Source of the DNA: Aeromicrobium flavum
Lineage (GTDB): Bacteria; Actinomycetota; Actinomycetes; Propionibacteriales; Nocardioidaceae
Reading direction: 5' to 3'
NCBI RefSeq assembly: GCF_007992115.1
Contig: NZ_BJZQ01000009.1
Coordinates: forward strand, 56,063 to 120,062
Length of the DNA: 64,000 nucleotides
Each line of letters opens with the position of its first letter. The stretch's first letter is position 1. A program made the translations under genes and the position numbers. The notes under the pieces are model-generated. The model worked only from the letters and a program-made list of their open reading frames with translations, was not told the origin of the DNA and did no database searches. Positions 54,678 through 62,383 of this stretch are shown one piece after another.

Positions 54678-55340
54678 GTGAGTCATCCCGCTCCCGTTCC
54701 GCCGACCCGGCGTCGCGCCGGACGGCCGGCGTCGGGCGTGCTCGACCGCGCCCTCATCGCCCGGGCCGCGCTGGATCTCGTGACCGACCAGGGCTACTCC
54801 AAGCTCACGATGTCGGCCGTCGCATCGTCGCTCGGCGTCTCGCCGTCGGCCCTGTACAACCACGTGGGCTCCAAGCAGGAGCTGCTGCAGTGGGTGCAGG
54901 AGATCGTGATGGACGACGTCGATCATTCGTGGTTCGCCACGCATCCGCTCGACGAGGCCCTCGTGCGCTGGGCGCACACCTACCGGGACGTCTTCGCCGA
55001 CCACGCCCCGTTGATCCCGCTCATCGCGGTGCTGCCGGTCTCGGACTCGCCGCGCCTGCTGGAGATGTACGAGGCCGTCACCGGGGGATTCGTGCGTGCG
55101 GGCTGGCCACCGGAGTCGATCGTTCCCGCGATCGTCGCGCTGGAGTCGTTCATCTTCGGGTCCGCCCTCGACGCGACGGCGCCCGCGGACATCTTCGATC
55201 CCGGTGAGCATGCCGGGACCGTGCCCCGGTTCGAGGACGCCCTGGCCGCCCAGCGGGCGACGGGTGCGGACAACGCCGACGCCGCCTTCGCCGTCGGGCT
55301 GCAGGCCATGGTCGCGGGCTTGCTCGCCAGTCGGGTGTGA
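54678..55340 (+). CDS. TetR/AcrR-family regulator
   Basis: A 220-residue repressor. Residues about 20-65 form the helix-turn-helix (LIARAALDLVTDQGYSKLTM, then SSLGVSPSALYNHVGSKQEL). The C-terminal half has the TetR_C ligand-domain pattern (VRWAHTYRDVFADHAPLIPL). It is read from GTG with CAGGAGA upstream and starts with a Pro/Arg-rich leader (SHPAPVPPTRRRAGRPASG). It probably controls the divergent amine-oxidase operon through the palindrome at 54598. Confidence 0.9.
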   Translation: MSHPAPVPPTRRRAGRPASGVLDRALIARAALDLVTDQGYSKLTMSAVASSLGVSPSALYNHVGSKQELLQWVQEIVMDDVDHSWFATHPLDEALVRWAHTYRDVFADHAPLIPLIAVLPVSDSPRLLEMYEAVTGGFVRAGWPPESIVPAIVALESFIFGSALDATAPADIFDPGEHAGTVPRFEDALAAQRATGADNADAAFAVGLQAMVAGLLASRV

Positions 55341-55397
55341 GCAGTCGCACCCACGTCATCGGGATGCCGGTGGGGCTGTTGTGGCGTTGAAGCAACC

Positions 55398-55994
55398 ATG
55401 AGCGATCTCCTGCACCTGTCTGCCGAAGCCCAGAACCTGCTGTTCCGCGAGGCGCGCACGGCGAACTCCTTCACGGACGAGCCCGTCACCGAGGCGCAGG
55501 TCGAGGCGATCCAGGACCTCGTCAAGTACGGCCCCACCGCGATGAACAGCCAGCCGCTGCGCGTCATCCTCGTCCGCAGCGACGACGCCCGCGCGCGCCT
55601 GCTCAAGCACATGGCCGACGGCAACCGCGACAAGACCGGCTCCGCCCCGCTGGTGGCCGTCCTCGCCGCCGACACGAACTTCAACGAGCACCTGCCGCAG
55701 GTCTTCCCGATCGCCGAGGGCGCCAAGGACTGGTTCCCCGACGCCGAGGCGCGCGAGGCGATGGCTCGCCTCAACTCCGGGCTGCAGATCGGCTACTTCA
55801 TCCTGGGCGTCCGCGCCGCCGGCCTGGCCGCCGGGCCGATGACGGGCTTCGACGCCGAGGGCCTCGACGATGACCTCCTCGCCGGCACCGGCTTGAAGTC
55901 CATGGTCGTGGTCAACATCGGCCGACCCGCCGAGAACGCGTGGTTCGACCGCCTGCCGCGCCTCGAGCACGAGCAGGTCGTCACCACCCTCTGA
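55398..55994 (+). CDS. Malonic semialdehyde reductase-like nitroreductase (RutE/HadB type)
   Basis: A 198-residue FMN-dependent reductase of the nitroreductase superfamily, closest in layout to RutE of pyrimidine breakdown, which reduces malonic semialdehyde to 3-hydroxypropionate. Typical blocks are LLFREARTANSFTDEPVTEA (FMN-binding start), YGPTAMNSQPLRVILVRS and LGVRAAGLAAGPMTGFDAEG. The C-terminal FDRLPRLEHEQVVTTL also fits. Other rut genes are not in the window, so a general aldehyde or nitro reductase role is equally possible. Confidence 0.88.
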   Translation: MSDLLHLSAEAQNLLFREARTANSFTDEPVTEAQVEAIQDLVKYGPTAMNSQPLRVILVRSDDARARLLKHMADGNRDKTGSAPLVAVLAADTNFNEHLPQVFPIAEGAKDWFPDAEAREAMARLNSGLQIGYFILGVRAAGLAAGPMTGFDAEGLDDDLLAGTGLKSMVVVNIGRPAENAWFDRLPRLEHEQVVTTL

Positions 55995-56003
55995 GCCCGG
56001 CCG

Positions 56004-57059
56004 CTACCCCTGCGGGGGAGCGTCCACCGCGTGCGTCCCGTGCCCGCGTCGAGTCACCTCGGCGCGGGCACGGTCGATTCCGCCGTGCTCCAGCGCGGCG
56101 ACGTTCGACTCGCCCTCCCACACGACCGTGCCTCGACGGCGCACGGTGACGTGCATGGAGGCGCCGAGGTGCTCGATCGCGCCGGGCACGTTGCGGCGCT
56201 CGCGAGGGAGGGGCACCGGCAGGACGTGGGCGCTGGCGAGGCTGCCGGCTCCCTCGACCTCGATGCTCCACCGGGCGCTGCGGCCGCGCAGGGACCACCG
56301 CTCGTCCGTGACGTCGGCGTGCACCGGTGACACGACGGGGTCGCCCAGCCGGACGAGCCGCCCGCCCGGCAGCAGCACGACCAGCGCCGTCACCGTGGTG
56401 CGCAGCGGCCCCGCCGTGACCTCGCCCCCGGCGAACGCGACGCACACCGACGGGTCGGCGAAACCCTGGGCCTGACCCCACCACCAGGAGTCGGGGAACC
56501 CGCCCTTGCCCCAGTTCTTCTCGCCGTAGACCGACCAGCCGTCGAGGTCCCACGTCTCGTTCCCGACGACCGCCCGGCCGTGCGCGGAGCCGCCTAGCAG
56601 CCACGGGTGCCAGTACTGGTTCAGCGCAGGCACGGACTGGAAGACGCTCGAGCCACCGACGCTGCGACGCGGCCACGGCACCGCGTCCCGGACCTCGACG
56701 TCGATCCGGGCATCGGCACCGAGGTCGACGTGCAGGGTGTCCGAGGTGCCGACGAACGCGGAGCCGGAGGTGACGCCGAACCGGGTCTCGTCGGCGTGCC
56801 CGGCGGGGTGCACAGTGGTGCGCAGGAAGCCGCTCGGGTGAGCCGCGACACCGAGCGTCGACCACCTGCCGTCGTCCGCGCGGTTGATCCCGTCGAGGGC
56901 GATCACGACCCGGCCGGTCGCCGGGTCGGTGAACCGCCAGAAGTAGCCCTCCATCGCGACGCCGTGGGCCGGCAGCGGGTCGCCGAACGGGCGATCGGCG
57001 CCACTGCCCCGGTACGCGTGGCGGACGGAGTCGACGGCGCGGCGCAAGGGCGAGGTCAT
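56004..57059 (-). CDS. Tocopherol-cyclase-like family protein
   Basis: A 351-residue beta-rich protein with the signature of the tocopherol cyclase family: MEGYFWRFTDPATGRVV near residue 36, NQYWHPWLLGGSAHGRAVV, and YGEKNWGKGGFPDSWWWGQA. In plants and cyanobacteria the family closes the chromanol ring of vitamin E; actinobacteria lack that pathway, so this homologue must use another prenyl or lipid substrate, or is not an enzyme. The ATG follows CATAGT by six bases. A TetR gene lies upstream on the same strand. Confidence 0.75.
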   Translation of the reverse strand: MTSPLRRAVDSVRHAYRGSGADRPFGDPLPAHGVAMEGYFWRFTDPATGRVVIALDGINRADDGRWSTLGVAAHPSGFLRTTVHPAGHADETRFGVTSGSAFVGTSDTLHVDLGADARIDVEVRDAVPWPRRSVGGSSVFQSVPALNQYWHPWLLGGSAHGRAVVGNETWDLDGWSVYGEKNWGKGGFPDSWWWGQAQGFADPSVCVAFAGGEVTAGPLRTTVTALVVLLPGGRLVRLGDPVVSPVHADVTDERWSLRGRSARWSIEVEGAGSLASAHVLPVPLPRERRNVPGAIEHLGASMHVTVRRRGTVVWEGESNVAALEHGGIDRARAEVTRRGHGTHAVDAPPQG

Positions 57060-57065
57060 TTCCGC

Positions 57066-57071
57066 ACTATG
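57066..57071 (-). promoter_or_regulatory. -10 box of leaderless tocopherol-cyclase-like gene
   Basis: Minus strand CATAGT, six bases, then ATG at 57059. Confidence 0.45.
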
Positions 57072-57107
57072 GCAGAGGAGGGACGCTGTCGCCCGGGTGC
57101 AGGAGGC

Positions 57108-57644
57108 TCAGCGCAGCAGGCGCTCGACCGCATCCGTCAGCGCGTCGACGTCGACGGTGCGCGCAGGGACGGAGGCGGCGTGGAGCAGGGCGCCTTCCAG
57201 CAGGTCGGAGACCGCGCGCGCGGCCGGGGCGGGGTCGGCGTGACCCGCCTGCGCGAGCAGTGCCTCGAGCAGGTCGAGGAAGCGGCGGTGTCCCGCGGCC
57301 ATGGCCGGGCCGGCCGTCTCGTCGAGGAGCAGCGCCATCCGGGCGCGGGTCGCACGCACGTGGCGGGGGGAGGCCATGGAGCCGACGCTCTCGGCCAGGG
57401 ATCGCGCGACCGTCGGCACGGAGGTGGCGTCCGGCTGTCCGGGGTCGAGGGCGGCCAGGTCCAGCTGCTCGAGCCGGTCCACGATCGCCATGAGGAGCGC
57501 GGAGCGGCTCCGGAAGCAGTTGGACGTGCTGCCGGGGGGAAGTCCGGCCTCGGTGTCGACGGCTCGGTGGGTGAGGCCGCGCAGCCCGTCGCGCGCGAGC
57601 ACGGTCACGGCGGCGTCCGCGACGAGTTCGGAGCGGGTGGGCAC
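57108..57644 (-). CDS. TetR-family regulator
   Basis: A 178-residue repressor. The DNA-binding part is residues 1-45: ADAAVTVLARDGLRGLTHRA, then DTEAGLPPGSTSNCFRSRSALL, in which the recognition helix GLPPGSTSNCFRSR is the form common in actinobacterial TetR proteins. The C-terminal domain is short and Ala-rich. It is divergent from an FAD monooxygenase with palindromes between them and is probably its repressor. The GTG start follows TAGTCT by six bases. Confidence 0.9.
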   Translation of the reverse strand: MPTRSELVADAAVTVLARDGLRGLTHRAVDTEAGLPPGSTSNCFRSRSALLMAIVDRLEQLDLAALDPGQPDATSVPTVARSLAESVGSMASPRHVRATRARMALLLDETAGPAMAAGHRRFLDLLEALLAQAGHADPAPAARAVSDLLEGALLHAASVPARTVDVDALTDAVERLLR

Positions 57645-57650
57645 GCGAGC

Positions 57651-57691
57651 AGACTACAGGTGTTGTATTACTACAGATGTAGTTGTACCGT
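57651..57691. promoter_or_regulatory. Divergent promoters and operator of TetR / FAD monooxygenase pair
   Basis: Minus-strand -10 TAGTCT (57651-57656) serves the TetR start at 57644; plus-strand TACCGT (57686-57691), seven bases before ATG at 57699, serves the monooxygenase. Between and over them lie the dyads TACA-GGTGT-TGTA (57655-57667) and CTACA-GA-TGTAG (57671-57682). Confidence 0.6.
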
Positions 57692-57698
57692 CAAAATC

Positions 57699-58718
57699 AT
57701 GTCCTTGATCACCATCGTCGGCGGTGGAGTCGCCGGGCTCACGCTGGCAGCGACCCTGGATCCGGCCGCGTACGACGTGACGATCATCGAGCGGCATCCC
57801 GGCTACAGCAGGGTTCCGACGGCGTTCGGCATCTGGCCGTTCGCGCTCGAGGCGCTCGAGCGGATCACGCTCGCCGATGCACTGCGGGAGCGCGGCCTGC
57901 TGCTGAACTCCGGGCTGATCGGTGCCGACAGCGCGGGACGCCCGGTGACCATGACCAAGCAGGACCCCGGCACCTGGCTGATCACCCGCCCGGCGCTGCT
58001 CGAGCTGCTGGACGAGGCGGTTCCCACGACCTTCCGGCGCGAGCACCGGCGCGTCGACGACGCGACCACCCTGGACGGCGACCTCGTCGTGGCCGCCGAC
58101 GGGGCCCGCAGCGCCGTGCGTCGTCAGGTCTGGGGCGACGAGCCACGGGACACGGGCGTCGTGGCGATCCGCGGCGCGTTGGAGACGCCGCCCGGCATAC
58201 CCCTCGACCAGATGCGCGAGTACTGGGGCGACGGGATGCTCTTCGGCGTCGCGCCCAATCCGATGCCGCACGGCATCGGCACGAACTGGTACGCCTCGGC
58301 GCGCCGCGGCGAGGAGTCGCCCGCCGAGGCGCTGGCCTGGACCCGCGGCGCCTTCGCCGGCTTTCCCGAGCCTGTCCGCGCGACCCTCGCGGCCGCCGAT
58401 CCGGAGCACACCGTGGTCAACACGATCCTCGAGTCCCGCCGTCCGCGGGAGCTGGTGAAGGACCGGTACGTGCTGGTCGGCGACGCGGCGCACGCGATGT
58501 CGCCCAACCTGGGGAGAGGCGCCTGCGAGGCGATGGTCGACGCGATCGTCCTGGGGGAGGCCCTCAACGAGCACGGGACGGAGGGCGTCCGCCGGTACGA
58601 GAAGCAACGGTTGCGCGCCGGGCAGCGCACTCGGGCGGCCGCAGCGATGGCACGGCGGATCGCGCTGTCACCCCGGGCCGGACGAGCGCTCGTGCAGGTG
58701 GCCGGGAGGGTGGGCTGA
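57699..58718 (+). CDS. FAD-dependent monooxygenase (PHBH fold)
   Basis: A 339-residue flavoprotein hydroxylase. The FAD motif GxGxxG is IVGGGVAGLTLAATLD (residues 5-20); the second contact DG is GDLVVAADGARSAVRRQVWG; the third, GD motif, is YVLVGDAAHAMSPNLGRGAC. These three define the aromatic-hydroxylase class. It is on the short side, lacking the C-terminal thioredoxin-like domain of phenol hydroxylases. It is probably induced by its own substrate through the divergent TetR. Leaderless start after TACCGT. Confidence 0.92.
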   Translation: MSLITIVGGGVAGLTLAATLDPAAYDVTIIERHPGYSRVPTAFGIWPFALEALERITLADALRERGLLLNSGLIGADSAGRPVTMTKQDPGTWLITRPALLELLDEAVPTTFRREHRRVDDATTLDGDLVVAADGARSAVRRQVWGDEPRDTGVVAIRGALETPPGIPLDQMREYWGDGMLFGVAPNPMPHGIGTNWYASARRGEESPAEALAWTRGAFAGFPEPVRATLAAADPEHTVVNTILESRRPRELVKDRYVLVGDAAHAMSPNLGRGACEAMVDAIVLGEALNEHGTEGVRRYEKQRLRAGQRTRAAAAMARRIALSPRAGRALVQVAGRVG

Positions 58719-58849
58719 CGCCGCGCAGCTCCGGGCGCAATCCATATCTGCGACCCCGTCCGGATCACTGCTGGTCAAGATCGTCACGGACGGCGAGAGT
58801 GGAGGGATGGACGCGGCCGCCGAGGCCGACGCAGACCCGAGGAGGAGCC

Positions 58850-59787
58850 ATGGCCTTCGTCGTGGCCGCCGTGCAGGCGGCGTACGTGTTGCTCGACCGG
58901 GACGCCACCGTCGCCCGCGTCGAGACGCTGACGGCCGAGGCCGCCGGTCAGGGCGCCGCGCTGGTGGTCTTTCCCGAGGCGTTCATCCCGGGCACTCCCT
59001 TGTGGATCGACAGCGTGCCCGTCTGGGACGGCGACGGGCCTTGGTACGCCCGCCTCGTCGACCAGTCGGTGGTCGTGCCCGGGCCGACCACCGAACGACT
59101 CGGGAGGGCCGCTCGCTCCCACGGGGTCCACCTCGTCATCGGGGTGCAGGAGCGCGAGCCGCACGGCACCACCGTCTACAACACCGTCCTGTACTTCGGC
59201 CCCGACGGACGGCTGCTGTCCAAGCACCGCAAGCTCGTGCCGACCGGCTCCGAGCGCACGGTCTGGGGCCAGGGTGACGGCTCGACGCTCGAGGCGGTGC
59301 CCACGGCGCTGGGCCGGCTCGGGGGACTCATCTGCTGGGAAACTACATGCCGCTCGCACGCTTCCATCTCTATGCCCAGGGGGTCGAGGTGTGGCTCGCG
59401 CCGACGCTGGCTCGCGGCGACGGGTGGGTCGCCACGATGCGGCACATCGCCCGCGAGGGCCGGCTGTGGGTGGTCGGCGTGAACCCGGTCCTCCGGCGCG
59501 ATCAGATCCCCGACGGCCTCCCCGACCGCGAACGCATCGCTCCGGAGCCCGGTCCGGACGACGGGGACTGGATCGAGCCCGGGAACACGGTGATCTGCGA
59601 CCCGAACGGCCAGATCGTCGCGGGGCCGCTGCGCCATGCGGAGGGCATCCTCACCGCCGAGATCGATCTGTCCACCGTCGCGGAGATGCGCCGGTTGTTC
59701 GACCCGGTCGGGCACTACCACCGGCCCGACGTCTTCCAGCTGAGCGTCGACACCAGGCCGCGGCCTGCGGTCACGACGATCGGCTGA
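58850..59787 (+). pseudogene. Nitrilase-family gene broken by a one-base deletion
   Basis: The first part (58850 to about 59340) encodes a nitrilase start, VFPEAFIPGTPLWIDSVPVW with the catalytic Glu, HRKLVPTGSERTVWGQGDG with the Lys, and GRLGGLICWE with the nucleophilic Cys. Just after CWE the frame moves by one base: the expected GAG-AAC-TAC-ATG reads GAAACTACATG, one base short. The remainder, YMPLARFHLYAQGVEVWLAP to VTTIG at 59787, is intact in the other frame. Joined, the protein would be about 312 residues, a normal length. No further stop is seen, so the loss is recent, or a sequencing error. GAGGAGGAG precedes the ATG. Confidence 0.85.
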
Positions 59788-59824
59788 GGCTTGCCGCGGG
59801 CTTGCGCGCCGGTGACCATGAGGG

Positions 59825-60659
59825 ATGACCAGCCCGACCCGCAGGACGTTCGTCCGTGGTCTGCTCGTGGTCCTGCTGACCGTGGGGACGGTGATGGCCA
59901 TGCTGTGGGCGCTGCAACGCCGGCTGATCTACTACCCGGACGCGGCACCCGTGCCGCCCGCCGTGGAGGCCCTGCCCGGCGCTCGTGACGTCACCCTCCA
60001 GACCGCCGACGGGCTGGACCTCGGCGCGTGGTTCGTGCCGGCGACCGCCCGGTCCGACACCGGGATGGCGGTCCTGGTCGCACCGGGCAACGGCGGCAAC
60101 CGCGCCGGTCGGGCCGACCTCGCCCGCGAGCTGAGCCGGCGCGGACTCGCCGTGCTGCTGATGGACTACCGCGGCTACGGCGGCAATCCGGGCCGGCCGG
60201 GGGAGGAGGGGCTGGGCACCGACGCGGACGCGGCCGTGAGGGCGCTCGAGGAGCTGGGGTACCCGCCCGGGCGCACCCTGTACTTCGGCGAGTCGATCGG
60301 CTCCGGCGTCGTCGCGGCGCTCCAGGCGCGGCACCCGCCGGCCGGCGTCGTGCTCCGCTCGCCGTTCACCGCGCTGGCGGACGTCGGCGCCCACCACTAC
60401 CCGTGGCTGCCCGTCCGCCTGCTGCTGCGCGACCGGTTCCCCGTGGTGGAGCACCTGGCCACGAGCGACGTGCCGGTCCACCGTGATCTACGGCGACCGC
60501 GACTCGGTGGTGCCGACCGCGCTCAGCGCCCGCGTCGCGGACGAGGCGCCGTCGCTGGCCGAGCGCGTCGTCATCGCCCGCGCCGACCACAACGACCCCG
60601 TCATGTTCGGTCCCCGGGTGGCCGACGCCGTACTCCGGCTGGCGCGCCGGGTCGGCTGA
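59825..60659 (+). pseudogene. Alpha/beta hydrolase gene broken by a one-base insertion
   Basis: The first part encodes an N-terminal membrane anchor (FVRGLLVVLLTVGTVMAML), then VLVAPGNGGNRAGRADLA, LLMDYRGYGGNPG and YFGESIGSGV, which holds the nucleophile Ser of GESIG. After SDVPV near 60478 one extra C shifts the frame. The other frame carries on with VIYGDRDSVVPTALSARVAD (catalytic Asp) and RADHNDPVMFGPR (catalytic His), to TGA at 60657-60659. The unshifted frame runs into Arg-rich nonsense. The intact protein would be about 277 residues, of the BEM46/YqkD kind. Mutation or sequencing error cannot be told apart here. Confidence 0.82.
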
Positions 60660-60796
60660 GCAGCATCCGAGCGAGACGGGGATTTTACCCGCTTCGGTGA
60701 CGTGACGTCCCCTCGTGGCCCGGGGGCAGCTCTCCCAGACCAGCCCTCATATGGCTCCGGATTCGAAGAATCGCCCGGCCCGGTCCAGCACTCGGC

Positions 60797-61036
60797 TCAG
60801 CCCATCTTGTCGACCCAGCGGACGAGCCGCCCGTCCTCGCCGACCTCGTGGAAGGCGGGCGGGCCGGGGACGGGGTCGACGCGCAGGCTGGCGATGACCT
60901 CGGCCGGCCCGAACAGGTCCTCCTCGACCGCGGTGGTCCAGTGGACGTGGGGCGCCATCGCCTGCTCGAGGCGCGCCCAGTCACGTCGCTCGATGTAGCT
61001 CAGGATGTTGCCCACCGCGGGGACCTGCTCAGCCAT
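60797..61036 (-). CDS. Small NTF2-like protein, possibly a fragment
   Basis: A 79-residue protein: VGNILSYIERRDWARLEQAM, then HVHWTTAVEEDLFGPAEVIA and PPAFHEVGEDGRLVRWVDKM. The pattern is that of SnoaL/NTF2-like proteins, which usually have 110-140 residues, so this is either a minimal member or a remnant. A -10-like CAGCAT lies six bases before the ATG. The gap 60660-60796 before it holds no gene that I can see. Confidence 0.6.
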   Translation of the reverse strand: MAEQVPAVGNILSYIERRDWARLEQAMAPHVHWTTAVEEDLFGPAEVIASLRVDPVPGPPAFHEVGEDGRLVRWVDKMG

Positions 61037-61116
61037 GGCCCCATGCTGGCAGGCCCCCGAAAGATGAGCCCAGCGGACGCGGGATGTGTAGCGGGAGCGG
61101 GGGCTTGGCGGGCGGG

Positions 61117-61353
61117 TCAGTCCTCGGGCAGGGCGGCGAACGCCTTCTTCGTGTCGTTGTACCAACCGAGCGACTTCTTGGGGTGGCGCCAGCGGCCCTT
61201 CATGGCGTCGCGGGCCTCCTGGTGGGTGGCGTCGCCGGCCTTCTCGGCGGCCTTCAGGTGCTGGTCCTGGGACTTGATGACGGCATCGGCCGTCTCGCCG
61301 CGGTGGGCCAGGTCGCAGGGTCCTCCGAGCTGGCGGCAGGTCATGGTCTTCAT
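61117..61353 (-). CDS. DUF1059-like small protein
   Basis: A 78-residue protein with the DUF1059-type start MTCRQLGGPCDLAHRGETAD, carrying two cysteines (CRQLGGPC), followed by a helical stretch AVIKSQDQHLKAAEKAGDAT and a basic end KGRWRHPKKSLGWYNDTKK. Function unknown; the Cys pair may bind metal. GGAGAG precedes the ATG at a good distance. It lies downstream of the sigma-factor gene on the opposite... same (minus) strand order: sigma factor, then this gene, 67 bases apart, so co-transcription is possible. Confidence 0.75.
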   Translation of the reverse strand: MKTMTCRQLGGPCDLAHRGETADAVIKSQDQHLKAAEKAGDATHQEARDAMKGRWRHPKKSLGWYNDTKKAFAALPED

Positions 61354-61420
61354 CGTTCTCTCCTTCGGGCGTGGATGCTTCTGATCTGTTGACGAACGGG
61401 GCGCACGAGGTGTGACCGGC

Positions 61421-62257
61421 TCAGGGGCGCTGCTCGTCGCCGTCGCGGCGGACGACGTGCGCGAGCACCTCCGGCGCGGCGCGGAAGGTGATGCCGCGGA
61501 CGAGACCGTCCTCGACCGCGAAGTCGAGGACGACCCGGGCCGCGCCGCGGTGGAACCACGCGCTGGCCGGGCGGTCGCCGACGAACACGGGCAGGGCGGC
61601 GTGGGCGCTGCCGTTGAAGAACGCGGCGACCTCACCCTGACCCTCGATCCGACTCGGAGTGCCTGCCAGGATCGCGGCGTCGTCGGCCGAGACCGCGGCA
61701 TCGGGCGCCAGCAACCGCAGCAGCCGGTCGAACTCGCCGCCCCGGGCCGCGGCCATGAAGGCGTCCACCACCTCCCAGTCGGCGAGCGCGTCCCGGGGCT
61801 GCGACTGGCTCACCTTCGCCCGTGCCCGCGACGCCAGCTTCCGCGCCGCGACGGGCGTGGTGTCGAGGACGGCCGCGATGGTCGGGAACTCGAACCCGAA
61901 GCTGTCGTGCAGGACGAACGCCACCCGCTCGCGCGGGGAGAGCCGGTCAAGCACCACGCTCAGGGCGATGCCGACCGTGTCGGCGAGGGCGACGTCGTCC
62001 GCCGGGTCGTCGGCGGTCTCGCCGGGGTCGAGGTCGTCGACCGGGAACGGGGTGCGCGAGCGCAGCCGGTCGAGGCACAGGCGGGTCGTCACCGTGGTGA
62101 GCCACCCCGGCAGGTTCTCGATCTCGGCATCGGTCCCGTGCATGCGCAACCACGCCTGCTGCACGACGTCCTGCGCTTCTGCCGGATCGCCCAGCACGCG
62201 GCTCGCGATGGCCACGAGGCGCGGTCGCTCGGCCTCGAAGATCTCCGTCTGGTCCAC
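61421..62257 (-). CDS. ECF41-type RNA polymerase sigma factor with SnoaL-like C-terminus
   Basis: A 278-residue extracytoplasmic-function sigma factor. Region 2 is FEAERPRLVAIASRVLGDPA and VVQQAWLRMHGTD, region 4 is LSPRERVAFVLHDSFGFEFP with RKLASRARAKVSQSQP. Residues beyond about 165 form an NTF2/SnoaL-like domain (VVDAFMAAARGGEFDRLLRL ... GQGEVAAFFNG), the hallmark of the ECF41 (SigJ-type) group, in which this domain replaces an anti-sigma factor and sets activity. The GTG start giving MDQTEIFEAE is preferred, with GGAAGG upstream; an ATG at 62287 is also in frame. The DUF6544-like gene is divergent. Confidence 0.9.
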   Translation of the reverse strand: MDQTEIFEAERPRLVAIASRVLGDPAEAQDVVQQAWLRMHGTDAEIENLPGWLTTVTTRLCLDRLRSRTPFPVDDLDPGETADDPADDVALADTVGIALSVVLDRLSPRERVAFVLHDSFGFEFPTIAAVLDTTPVAARKLASRARAKVSQSQPRDALADWEVVDAFMAAARGGEFDRLLRLLAPDAAVSADDAAILAGTPSRIEGQGEVAAFFNGSAHAALPVFVGDRPASAWFHRGAARVVLDFAVEDGLVRGITFRAAPEVLAHVVRRDGDEQRP

Positions 62258-62383
62258 GGCGTCCACCCTTCCATCCTGATCGGTCATCTCCCTGACGCGT
62301 GGGATGCGCGAGGTGTGACCGGCGTGGTCGACTTTCGCGTGCACCCCGGCGGGTGCACAGTGGGAGCGAGGGGCGTGATCGTG

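Noticed and set aside
59334..59348. Programmed -1 frameshift in the nitrilase gene
   Set aside because: GGGAAAC is present, but in the zero frame it is read TGG-GAA-ACT and not as X-XXY-YYZ, so the slippery-site rule is not met; a base deletion is simpler.
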